NCBI GenBank assembly: GCA_029858545.1
Contig: JAOUFA010000230.1
Coordinates: 1 to 6,120 of the forward strand
Reading direction: 5' to 3'
DNA from: Betaproteobacteria bacterium
GTDB taxonomy: Bacteria; Pseudomonadota; Gammaproteobacteria; Burkholderiales; SG8-39
Length of the DNA stretch: 6,120 nt
The notes under the pieces are model-generated. The model saw only the letters and a program-made list of their open reading frames with translations, was not told the origin of the DNA and searched no databases. A program made the position numbers and the translations under genes. This document shows, one piece after another, positions 1 through 4,973 of this stretch. Position 1 is the stretch's first letter. The number at the start of each line of letters is the position of its first letter.

Positions 1-103
1 GCAGCGCCCGGCCGACGATCACGCTCATCGCGTAATCGAGGTACGAGCGACGCATCTCCTCTTCAATGCTGACGGGAAGCGTTTCTTTGGCGAATGGTTC
101 CAT
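1..103 (-). CDS. gyrA: DNA gyrase subunit A, N-terminal fragment (runs off the window)
   Basis: Reading the minus strand from the ATG at 103-101 gives MEPFAKETLPVSIEEEMRRS followed by YLDYAMSVIVGRAL, the typical N-terminus of GyrA. GyrA is the DNA-cleaving and rejoining subunit of the A2B2 gyrase, which introduces negative supercoils. Only 34 codons are inside the window; the active-site tyrosine and the quinolone-resistance region lie beyond position 1. The gene diverges from the ompA-like gene starting at 391. The bases just upstream of the ATG (104-115) contain only a weak purine stretch (AGG on the minus strand), so the ribosome binding site is not striking. Identification rests on very high similarity to the conserved family start; the exact start codon is slightly less certain. 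Confidence 0.95.
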   Translation of the reverse strand, partial: MEPFAKETLPVSIEEEMRRSYLDYAMSVIVGRAL

Positions 104-390
104 GCGTGGCCTGCGTCGGTCTGGGCGGTCCGGCCCCGCCCCGCCACGTCGCAACGACGTTTCCGGAAAGGCGGACTGACGACAACCCGCAACGCGATCT
201 TATAAACAGGAAATTTTATCACGCGGACCCTGCGCGGACCGCCCTGCTCGAAGCTCGCGCGAGATATCGGTTCCGATTGCCGCGCCGCCGGGGCGTCGCG
301 CGGCGCCGTACTTGTCGGCCGCGCCTCCGTTGTGCTTAAATCGACAAAATGGTCATTCGCGATTTTTTCTCCGGGAAGGGAGGGAACAAA
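104..390. promoter_or_regulatory. Divergent gyrA / ompA intergenic region
   Basis: About 290 bp without a gene lie between divergently transcribed gyrA and the first ompA-like gene. Most of it is GC-rich, but 197-222 is a distinct AT-rich island (TCTTATAAACAGGAAATTTT and onward) holding TATAAA at 201-206 on the plus strand and TATAAG or TAAAAT on the minus strand. These are plausible -10 elements for either direction, but I see no well-spaced -35 partner. A second plus-strand candidate closer to ompA is listed separately. A long 5' leader for ompA is possible. The short plus-strand reading frame across 94-339 has no protein-like features. Confidence 0.4.
312..341 (+). promoter_or_regulatory. 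Candidate sigma-70 promoter for the first ompA-like gene
   Basis: TTGTCG (312-317) and TTAAAT (336-341) are 18 bp apart, each matching the -35 and -10 consensus at 4 of 6 positions. They sit in a locally AT-richer stretch about 50 bp upstream of the GTG start at 391. This is only a consensus match made by eye; the AT island at 197-222 is an alternative. Confidence 0.3.
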
Positions 391-1002
391 GTGAACAAAA
401 CGACGGTTTCGCTCAGCACACTCCTTGCGTGCGCCCTGGCGGCAGGCCTGCTGGTCAGCGCGTGTTCCAGTACCCCCGAAAAACCGGCCGCGACGCCGGT
501 CGCCGAGGCGCCCAAGCCCGAGGCGCCCAAGCCCGAGGAAGCCAAGCCCGCGGCGGTCGCCGCCGAGACTCCCAAGCCCGCCCCGCAGGCGGAGGCGCAG
601 ACCGCGGCGCCCAAGCCGGCCGCGGCGGTCACCCTGAACGCCACGCAGTTGTTCGAATTCGACAAGGCGATCCTGCGGCCCTCCGAGCAGCGCAAGATCG
701 ACGACGAAGTGATCGCACGCCTGAACAGCCTCGCGAGCGTCCAGTTCATCAATGTCAACGGCCACGCCGACCGTCTGGGTTCACAGCGCTACAACCAGAA
801 GCTCTCCGAGCGGCGCGCCGAGGCCGTCAAAGCCTATCTCGTCAGCCGCGGGGTCGACGCGGCGAAGATCGAAACCTACGGTTTCGGCAAGACGCTGCAG
901 GTGAAGAGCTGCCCGGACGACAAGAACCGTCAGGCGCTCATCGAGTGCCTCGCCCCCAACCGCCGCGTGGTGGTCGAAATCAAGGGAATGCCCGCTCAGT
1001 AA
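391..1002 (+). CDS. ompA: OmpA-like peptidoglycan-binding lipoprotein (first copy)
   Basis: This 203-residue outer-membrane-linked protein has a lipoprotein signal peptide (K3, hydrophobic core about 8-22, lipobox V22-S23-A24-C25). Residues S26-S27 after the cysteine include no Asp that would retain it in the inner membrane. A Lys/Pro/Ala/Glu linker follows (about 30-80), then a C-terminal OmpA domain (about 83-200). The domain shows the Asp-Arg pair that binds diaminopimelate in OmpA proteins (D127 in NGHADRLG, R142 in LSERRAEAV, 15 apart as in known OmpA), and two cysteines, C164 and C176, spaced 12 apart as in the E. coli OmpA disulfide. There is no N-terminal beta barrel, so it is Pal-like in architecture rather than a porin. 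I chose GTG 391 because GGAGGG (379-384) lies 6 nt upstream; an in-frame ATG at 349 lacks a binding site and would bury the signal peptide. It is likely monocistronic, with a terminator at 1033-1058. Confidence 0.9.
   Translation: MNKTTVSLSTLLACALAAGLLVSACSSTPEKPAATPVAEAPKPEAPKPEEAKPAAVAAETPKPAPQAEAQTAAPKPAAAVTLNATQLFEFDKAILRPSEQRKIDDEVIARLNSLASVQFINVNGHADRLGSQRYNQKLSERRAEAVKAYLVSRGVDAAKIETYGFGKTLQVKSCPDDKNRQALIECLAPNRRVVVEIKGMPAQ
508..537 (+). repeat. 15-bp tandem repeat in the lipoprotein linker
   Basis: GCGCCCAAGCCCGAG occurs twice head to tail (508-522, 523-537) and encodes APKPE twice; degenerate copies continue as EAKPA, ETPKPA and APKPA. The repeat makes a flexible, charged Pro-rich spacer that probably spans from the outer membrane to the peptidoglycan. 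Such repeats can change copy number by slippage in 5-residue steps without frameshifting. Confidence 0.85.
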
Positions 1003-1032
1003 GGGTCGGGGCACTGTGCCGGTGCCCAAGCG

Positions 1033-1058
1033 GCCCCGCTTTGGCGGGGCTTTTTTTT
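1033..1058 (+). terminator. Intrinsic terminator after the first ompA-like gene
   Basis: GCCCCGC (1033-1039) and GCGGGGC (1044-1050) form a perfect 7-bp GC stem with a 4-nt loop (TTTG), directly followed by eight T residues (1051-1058). It lies 31 nt after the stop codon. This is a textbook Rho-independent terminator and separates the gene from the deaminase downstream. Confidence 0.93.
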
Positions 1059-1146
1059 GGCTGCCGCCGACGCGTGCCGTCCCCGTGCGCGGCGGCGGGC
1101 TCGGCGCGAATACCCGCCCGCGGCCTGATTCCCACCGGAGCATTTC

Positions 1147-2475
1147 ATGCACGAATCCTTCGTTCTTCGTCCCCGCTGGATAGTCCCCGTTGAACCGGCG
1201 GGCGTGGTTCTGGACGGCCAGTCGGTGGTGGTCCGCGACGGACGCATCGAGGCGCTGCTGCCCCACGCGCAGGCCGCCGAACGCCATGCGTCGCTTGCGG
1301 TGTTCGATCTTCCCGAGCACGTTCTCGTGCCGGGCCTCGTCAACGCGCACACGCACGCCGCGATGACGCTGATGCGCGGCATCGCCGACGACTTGCCGCT
1401 CATGCGCTGGCTCACCGAGCATATCTGGCCGGCCGAGATGAAGCATGTCTCGCCGCGCTTCGTGCACGACGGCTCGCTGCTCGCCTGCGCGGAAATGCTG
1501 CGCGGCGGCATCACCTGCTTCAACGACATGTACTTCTTTCCCGAGGCGACGCTCGAGGCCGCGCTCGAGGCGGGTATCCGCGCTTCCCTCGGCGCGATCG
1601 TGATCGAATTTCCCTCATCCTACGCCGCGGACCCGGACGACTACCTGCAAAAGGGGCTCGCGCTGCGCGACCGCTACGCGGAGCATCCGCTGCTGTCGTT
1701 TTGCCTCGCGCCGCACGCTCCGTACACCGTCTCGGACGCGAGCTTTCGCAAGGTGGCGAAGATCGCCGCCGAACTCGACCTCCCGGTGCACCTGCATGTG
1801 CATGAAACCGTGGACGAAATCGAGCGTTCGGTCGCCGAGCACGGCATGCGCCCGATCGAGCGCCTGCACCAGCTGGGAATCCTGGGCCCGAACCTGATCG
1901 CGGTGCATGCGGTGCATCTTTCCAGCGCGGAGCTGGCGCTGCTCGCCAAGCACGGCTGCTCGGTCGCGCATTGCCCTTCGTCGAACCTCAAACTCGCAAG
2001 CGGATTCGCCCCCGTCGCGGCGCTGCTCGCCGCGGGCGTCAACGTCGCGCTGGGCACCGACGGCGCGGCGAGCAACAACCGGCTCGACATGTTCGCCGAG
2101 ATGCGCCTTGCCGCGCTGCTCGCCAAAGCGGTGGCGCAGGACGCGCAGGCGATGCCCGCGCACGCCGCGCTGCGCAGCGCGACGCTGGGCGGCGCGATCG
2201 CGCTCGGCCTGGGCGACAAGCTCGGCTCGGTGACCCCGGGCAAGGCCGCCGACCTGGTCGCGGTGCGGCTGGCCGGGCCCGGGCTGACGCCCTGCTATGA
2301 CCCGGCGTCGCACCTGGTCTATGCGGCCGGACGCGAGGACGTGACCCACGTCTGGGTGGCGGGCCAGCTCGCGGTTGCCGAAGGCCGCCTGCAAAGCGCG
2401 GCGTTTTCATCTTTGGACACCTCCAGCAATCTATGGCAGAATGCCCTTCAGACTCTCAAATCCATTGAAAAGTAA
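1147..2475 (+). CDS. mtaD: 5-methylthioadenosine / S-adenosylhomocysteine deaminase (TRZ/ATZ amidohydrolase family)
   Basis: This 442-residue metal-dependent hydrolase of the amidohydrolase superfamily has the usual length for MTA/SAH deaminases. The N-terminal small beta domain (1-60) leads to the metal motif NAHTH (H68, H70). Further on are HLHVHE (H217 metal ligand, E220 catalytic), VHAVHL (H254), CPSSNLKLASG (275-285) and GTDGAASNN (D305). The spacing H217-E220 (3) and H254-D305 (51) matches what I recall of the Thermotoga deaminase Tm0936. Family enzymes deaminate the adenine of methylthioadenosine or SAH to inosine forms in the cytoplasm. The ATG has CGGAG (1136-1140) 6 nt upstream. The gene sits between two OmpA-like genes and near ubiG, a SAH-producing methyltransferase, so SAH or MTA salvage is a sensible inference. 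Substrate specificity cannot be read from sequence; a broader TRZ/ATZ-type hydrolase, such as one acting on another aminated purine or a triazine, remains possible. Confidence 0.82.
   Translation: MHESFVLRPRWIVPVEPAGVVLDGQSVVVRDGRIEALLPHAQAAERHASLAVFDLPEHVLVPGLVNAHTHAAMTLMRGIADDLPLMRWLTEHIWPAEMKHVSPRFVHDGSLLACAEMLRGGITCFNDMYFFPEATLEAALEAGIRASLGAIVIEFPSSYAADPDDYLQKGLALRDRYAEHPLLSFCLAPHAPYTVSDASFRKVAKIAAELDLPVHLHVHETVDEIERSVAEHGMRPIERLHQLGILGPNLIAVHAVHLSSAELALLAKHGCSVAHCPSSNLKLASGFAPVAALLAAGVNVALGTDGAASNNRLDMFAEMRLAALLAKAVAQDAQAMPAHAALRSATLGGAIALGLGDKLGSVTPGKAADLVAVRLAGPGLTPCYDPASHLVYAAGREDVTHVWVAGQLAVAEGRLQSAAFSSLDTSSNLWQNALQTLKSIEK
2413..2442 (+). promoter_or_regulatory. Candidate promoter for the second ompA-like gene, inside the 3' end of mtaD
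   Basis: TTGGAC (2413-2418) and CAGAAT (2437-2442) lie 18 bp apart within an abrupt AT-richer stretch at the end of mtaD. The context TATGGCAGAATGC looks like betaproteobacterial -10 regions. It would start a transcript near 2449-2451, about 55 nt before the ompA-like ATG, placing the inverted repeat at 2469-2490 in the 5' leader. The -35 match is weak (3 of 6). Confidence 0.4.
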
Positions 2476-2490
2476 ATAGTTATTTACTTT
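2469..2490. repeat. Perfect AT-rich inverted repeat between mtaD and the second ompA-like gene
   Basis: AAAGTAAATA (2469-2478) and TATTTACTTT (2481-2490) are exact reverse complements around a 2-bp centre. The left arm contains the mtaD stop codon (TAA, 2473-2475) and the right arm ends just before the GGAG binding site (2492-2495). With no T-tract it is a poor terminator. It could be a 5'-leader stem-loop in the ompA-like mRNA or a protein-binding operator. Confidence 0.75.
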
Positions 2491-2504
2491 CGGAGAGAAA
2501 AAGG

Positions 2505-3071
2505 ATGAAGATTAGAACCCTGCTGTGGCTGGCGATCGCCTCATCGCTCGCCCTTCTCGCAGCCTGCTCCAGCACCCCGGCGAAACCCCCGGCGCCGCCG
2601 CCCGAAGTCGTCGAGCCGCCCGCCCCGCCGCCGCCGCCGCCTCCGGTGGCGGTCGTGCCCGAGCCCGAGACACCGGCCCCGGCTCCGCGCCAGGTTGCCG
2701 AAAAGGTCACCATGGCCGCCGACGTGCTGTTCGACCTGAACCGCGCCCTCATCAAGCCCGAAGGCAAGAGCAAGCTCGACGAGCTCGCGGCTCAGGCCAA
2801 AGCCATGGACCTCGAGGTCGTGCTCGGCATCGGCCACACCGACCGCCTTGGACCGCACCGGTACAACCAGAAGCTGTCGGTCCGCCGCGCCGAAGCCGTC
2901 AAGCGCTACCTCGTCGAGCGGGGCGTCGACGCGAGCCGCATTCACACCGAAGGCCGTGCTGAAAAGCAGCCGGTGAAGGAATGCACCGAGAAGAAACGCA
3001 AGCCCCTCGTCGAATGCCTCGCGCCCAACCGGCGCGTGGACATTGAAATTGTCGGCACGCGGACCAACTGA
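2505..3071 (+). CDS. OmpA-like peptidoglycan-binding lipoprotein (second copy)
   Basis: This 188-residue paralogue of the protein encoded at 391-1002 has a lipoprotein signal peptide (K2, R4, hydrophobic 5-18, lipobox L18-A19-A20-C21, then S22-S23). A Pro-rich linker follows (about 28-62, including seven consecutive prolines at 41-47), then an OmpA domain (about 66-185). The diaminopimelate-binding Asp and Arg are D113 (GIGHTDRLG) and R128 (LSVRRAEAV), again 15 apart. Cysteines C160 and C171 correspond to the OmpA disulfide, but are 11 rather than 12 apart. The core around RYNQKLS, RRAEAVK, RGVDA and ECLAPNRRV is almost the same as in the first copy, while the linkers are unrelated. It probably anchors outer membrane to cell wall. 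The ATG has GGAG (2492-2495) 9 nt upstream. The gene is followed by a hairpin without a T-tract, so read-through to ubiG is possible. Confidence 0.9.
   Translation: MKIRTLLWLAIASSLALLAACSSTPAKPPAPPPEVVEPPAPPPPPPPVAVVPEPETPAPAPRQVAEKVTMAADVLFDLNRALIKPEGKSKLDELAAQAKAMDLEVVLGIGHTDRLGPHRYNQKLSVRRAEAVKRYLVERGVDASRIHTEGRAEKQPVKECTEKKRKPLVECLAPNRRVDIEIVGTRTN
2625..2645 (+). repeat. CCG trinucleotide run encoding seven prolines
   Basis: CCG is repeated five times (2625-2639), followed by CCT and CCG, giving seven consecutive proline codons in the linker of the second OmpA-like lipoprotein. Runs of three or more prolines normally need elongation factor P for efficient translation, so this gene is expected to be EF-P dependent. 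Confidence 0.85.
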
Positions 3072-3082
3072 CCGCTTCAGCA

Positions 3083-3112
3083 AAGCCCTGCCCGGCCAGG
3101 GCTTGCCTGGCC
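3083..3112 (+). promoter_or_regulatory. Two overlapping, mutually exclusive hairpins upstream of ubiG
   Basis: Hairpin A pairs AAGCCCTG (3083-3090) with CAGGGCTT (3097-3104), loop of 6. Hairpin B pairs GGCCAGG (3094-3100) with CCTGGCC (3106-3112), loop of 5. They share bases 3094-3104 and cannot form together. Neither is followed by a T-run, so this is not a standard terminator. Hairpin B ends 13 nt before the ubiG TTG start, next to where a ribosome binding site should be. It may be a weak terminator of the ompA-like transcript, an mRNA 3'-end protector, or a switch affecting ubiG expression. Confidence 0.5.
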
Positions 3113-3125
3113 TGGTACTGCGCAA

Positions 3126-3836
3126 TTGAAAAACGCTCAGAACGTCGACCCCGCTGAACTGGACAAGTTCAGCCAGCTCGCCCATCGCTGGTGGGATCCC
3201 ACCAGCGAATTCCGGCCGCTGCACGAAATCAATCCGCTGCGCCTTGCCTGGATCGACCAGCACGCACGGCTCGCCGGAAAGAAGGTCCTCGATGTGGGCT
3301 GCGGCGGCGGACTGCTCACCGAAGCGATGGCACAGATCGGCGCCGAGGTCACCGGCATCGACCTCGCCGACAAGGCCCTCAAGATCGCGCAACTGCACCT
3401 GCTCGAGTCGGGCCTGCCGGTCGCCTACGCGGCGGCCTCGGCGGAGCAATTCGCCGACGCGCACGCGAACGAATTCGAAGCGCTGACCTGCATGGAAATG
3501 CTCGAACACGTGCCCGATCCGGCAAGCACCGTCGCGGCCTGCGCACGGCTCGTTCGACCCGGCGGCCAGGTATTCTTTTCCACCATCAACCGCAATTTGA
3601 AGGCCTATCTGTTCGCCGTGGTCGGCGCCGAATACGTCCTCAAGCTCCTGCCGCGCGGCACGCACGACTACGCGCGCCTCATCAGGCCCTCGGAACTGGC
3701 GACCTGGTGCCGCGCCGTGGGACTCATTCCGAGCGAGATGATCGGCATGACCTACAACCCGTTCACCAAGCGCTACCGGCTGGGCCCCGACTGCGACGTC
3801 AATTACCTGCTGCGCTGCGTGCGCGACGACGCCTGA
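3126..3836 (+). CDS. ubiG: Ubiquinone biosynthesis O-methyltransferase UbiG
   Basis: This 236-residue class I SAM-dependent methyltransferase catalyses the two O-methylation steps of ubiquinone synthesis, using SAM and releasing SAH. The N-terminal helix carries FSQLAHRWWDP and FRPLHEINPLRL (15-40). Motif I is LDVGCGGG (55-62), the acidic SAM ribose residue is D79 in GIDLA, motif II is TCMEMLEHVPDP (121-132), and FFSTINRN follows at 150-157. The amphipathic region LFAVVGAEYVLKLLPRGTHDY (about 162-182) matches the segment that associates E. coli UbiG with membrane. The end, LGPDCDVNYLL, is family-typical. Length is close to E. coli UbiG (240). The start must be TTG at 3126: no other start codon exists upstream in frame and the first internal Met is at residue 68. 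No clear Shine-Dalgarno sequence precedes it, which suggests low or coupled translation. The phosphatase gene follows after 3 nt. Confidence 0.95.
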   Translation: MKNAQNVDPAELDKFSQLAHRWWDPTSEFRPLHEINPLRLAWIDQHARLAGKKVLDVGCGGGLLTEAMAQIGAEVTGIDLADKALKIAQLHLLESGLPVAYAAASAEQFADAHANEFEALTCMEMLEHVPDPASTVAACARLVRPGGQVFFSTINRNLKAYLFAVVGAEYVLKLLPRGTHDYARLIRPSELATWCRAVGLIPSEMIGMTYNPFTKRYRLGPDCDVNYLLRCVRDDA

Positions 3837-3839
3837 ACG

Positions 3840-4505
3840 ATGGCTGAGGCGGTGGCGCGCAAGACCGCCCCGCGCGCGGTGCTGTTCGATTTCGACGGCA
3901 CGCTCGCCGACACCGCGCCGGACCTCGGCGCGGCGGTCAACCGCCTCCGACTCGAACGCGGACTCGGCGAACTGCCGCTCGACACCTACCGCCCCTGGGC
4001 GTCGGCCGGCGCGCGCGGCCTGCTGCACGCGGGCTTCGGCCTCGCGCCGGGCGACCCGGACTTCGAGCCGCTGCGCGAAGCCTTCCTCGCGCGCTACAGC
4101 GAGGCGCTGTGCGCGCATACCCGGCTGTTTCCGGGATGCGACGCGCTGCTCGCGGAAATCGGCGCGCGCGGCATCCGCTGGGGGATCGTCACCAACAAGG
4201 CGCGGCGCTTCACGCTGCCGATCATCGCCGCGCTCGGCCTCGCGCCCGCCTGCGTCGTCTGCGGCGACACCACCGCGCACATCAAACCGCACCCCGCGCC
4301 GCTGCAGCATGCCGCGGCAGAACTCGGCCTGCCGCCGCAGGACTGCTGCTACCTCGGCGACGACCTGCGCGACATCCAGGCCGCGCGCGCCGCCGGCATG
4401 CCCGTGGTGGCGGTCGCCTACGGCTACGGCGGCGAGACCGCGCCGCACGCGTGGGACGCCGACGCGGTGATCGCGCATCCGCTCGGACTGCTCGAGCACC
4501 TCTGA
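3840..4505 (+). CDS. gph: HAD-family phosphatase next to ubiG (Gph-like phosphoglycolate phosphatase or MupP)
   Basis: This 221-residue HAD subfamily IA hydrolase has all four motifs: DFDGT (nucleophile D17, acid D19), T118 in VTNK, K149 in HIKPHP, and GDDLRDI (D174, D175, D178). A helical cap domain lies at about 22-90. Standard annotation is phosphoglycolate phosphatase, which detoxifies 2-phosphoglycolate. However, in Pseudomonas the gene directly after ubiG is mupP, the MurNAc-6-phosphate phosphatase of peptidoglycan recycling. Several stretches here (SAGARGLL, FLARYSEAL, WGIVTNKARRF, GDDLRDIQAARAAG, AYGYGG) resemble MupP as I remember it. The reaction is therefore undecided between the two. 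It starts 3 nt after the ubiG stop, so the pair is almost certainly co-transcribed and translationally coupled; no strong Shine-Dalgarno sequence is visible. There is no terminator before ssrA. Confidence 0.85.
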   Translation: MAEAVARKTAPRAVLFDFDGTLADTAPDLGAAVNRLRLERGLGELPLDTYRPWASAGARGLLHAGFGLAPGDPDFEPLREAFLARYSEALCAHTRLFPGCDALLAEIGARGIRWGIVTNKARRFTLPIIAALGLAPACVVCGDTTAHIKPHPAPLQHAAAELGLPPQDCCYLGDDLRDIQAARAAGMPVVAVAYGYGGETAPHAWDADAVIAHPLGLLEHL

Positions 4506-4570
4506 CGCGGGCTTGGCTATCGCGCAACCGGCCCCATATGCGACAATGCGGGTTGTAATACGACGAAACC
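4506..4570 (+). promoter_or_regulatory. Upstream region of ssrA with weak promoter-like elements
   Basis: These 65 bp separate the phosphatase from tmRNA. Possible -10 elements are GACAAT (4542-4547) and TGTAAT (4554-4559). TTGGCT (4513-4518) is the only -35-like hexamer and is badly spaced for either (23 or 35 bp), though it is 16 bp from CATATG (4535-4540). A promoter of its own is expected for ssrA, but I cannot place it firmly. Read-through from ubiG-gph followed by 5' processing is also possible. Confidence 0.25.
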
Positions 4571-4938
4571 GGGGGCGACCTGGTCTCGACGTGGGTCGCG
4601 AAGCAGTTCAGGGCATGCCGAGGACCAGAGCCCTCGTAAATCCATCTGGAAACACTACAAACGCAAACGACGAGCGTTTCGCTCTCGCCGCCTAACACCG
4701 GCGAGACGCTGCACTAGCCTGCTGATGGGTTAGGCCTCCGCAAGGAGGTGCAGCGTCATTCACATCAGCCTCTCTGCGCGGGGTGGTCGCTTCTCCGCGT
4801 GGATCCGTCGAAGCGACTGGCCAAACGCCTGCCTGCCGGTCGGCGGGCGCGAGGCGAGATCTGATGATACGGCTAAGCATGTAGTCCTGGGTTGTGGAGG
4901 GCTTGCGGACGCGGGTTCGATTCCCGCCGCCTCCACCA
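4571..4938 (+). ncRNA. ssrA: Transfer-messenger RNA (one-piece tmRNA)
   Basis: tmRNA with SmpB rescues stalled ribosomes and tags the unfinished protein for proteolysis. The 368-nt molecule begins GGGGGCG (4571-4577), which pairs with CGCCTCC (4928-4934) as a perfect 7-bp acceptor stem including a G3-U70 wobble, the alanine identity element; A4935 and an encoded CCA (4936-4938) follow. The T-arm is GCGGG/TTCGATT/CCCGC (4911-4927). Pseudoknot 1 has stems 4619-4623/4632-4636 and 4625-4629/4645-4649. The tag frame is at 4663-4695, with its stop codon in the loop of an 8-bp helix (4683-4690/4699-4706). Pseudoknot 2 has stem 4705-4714/4748-4757, an inner hairpin capped by GCAA, and loop bases 4721-4727 pairing with 4763-4769. 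A further 8-bp stem is 4786-4793/4810-4817. The single-piece order distinguishes it from the permuted two-piece tmRNAs of some other lineages. Mature 5' end is inferred from the acceptor stem and RNase P rules. Confidence 0.97.
4663..4695 (+). other. tmRNA tag-peptide reading frame (ANDERFALAA)
   Basis: GCA-AAC-GAC-GAG-CGT-TTC-GCT-CTC-GCC-GCC-TAA encodes ANDERFALAA and a stop. The resume codon is GCA at 4663. The terminal ALAA is the degradation signal recognised by ClpXP-type proteases. Together with the alanine charged on tmRNA, the appended tag would be AANDERFALAA. Translation does not start here; ribosomes switch onto it from a stalled message. Confidence 0.96.
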
Positions 4939-4945
4939 ATCAAAC

Positions 4946-4973
4946 CGCCGCCTACTTCTTGCCGTAGGCGGCG
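4946..4973. terminator. Hairpin between ssrA and the convergent minus-strand operon
   Basis: CGCCGCCTAC (4946-4955) and GTAGGCGGCG (4964-4973) form a perfect 10-bp stem with an 8-nt loop, starting 7 nt after the tmRNA CCA. On the minus strand it is followed by GTTTGATTG, a weak T-rich tail; on the plus strand by TCGTGATC. It probably acts as a shared terminator or 3'-end boundary for two convergent transcripts. The right half is also the coding end and stop codon (TAG, 4954-4952) of the broken minus-strand gene. Confidence 0.65.

Noticed and set aside
349..390. Upstream ATG start for the first ompA-like gene
   Set aside because: It has no ribosome binding site and would put 14 residues before a typical lipoprotein signal; the GTG at 391 has GGAGGG at proper spacing.
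508..639. CRISPR-like array in the lipoprotein linker
   Set aside because: The repeats are 15-bp in-frame coding repeats without spacers; they encode APKPE units.
25..765. Minus-strand open frame across the gyrA/ompA region
   Set aside because: It overlaps gyrA in another frame and ompA in antisense, with low-complexity RLGLGRLG-type sequence mirroring the Pro/Ala/Lys linker.
312..1193. Plus-strand open frame overlapping the first ompA-like gene
   Set aside because: It is a frame-shifted shadow of the lipoprotein and runs through the terminator; no recognisable domain.
2541..4499. Very long minus-strand open frame (about 650 codons)
   Set aside because: It is antisense to the second ompA-like gene, ubiG and the phosphatase, and its composition (Arg/Ala/Gly/Val-rich) is the usual by-product of GC-rich codon bias. 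The sense-strand genes have clear family motifs.
4513..4695. 60-residue plus-strand open frame ending ANDERFALAA
   Set aside because: The ending is the tmRNA tag; the upstream part is the ssrA promoter region and RNA structure, not a protein start.
4891..4938. Separate tRNA gene at the end of ssrA
   Set aside because: The T-arm and CCA belong to the tRNA-like domain of tmRNA; its 5' acceptor half is at 4571-4577, 350 nt away.
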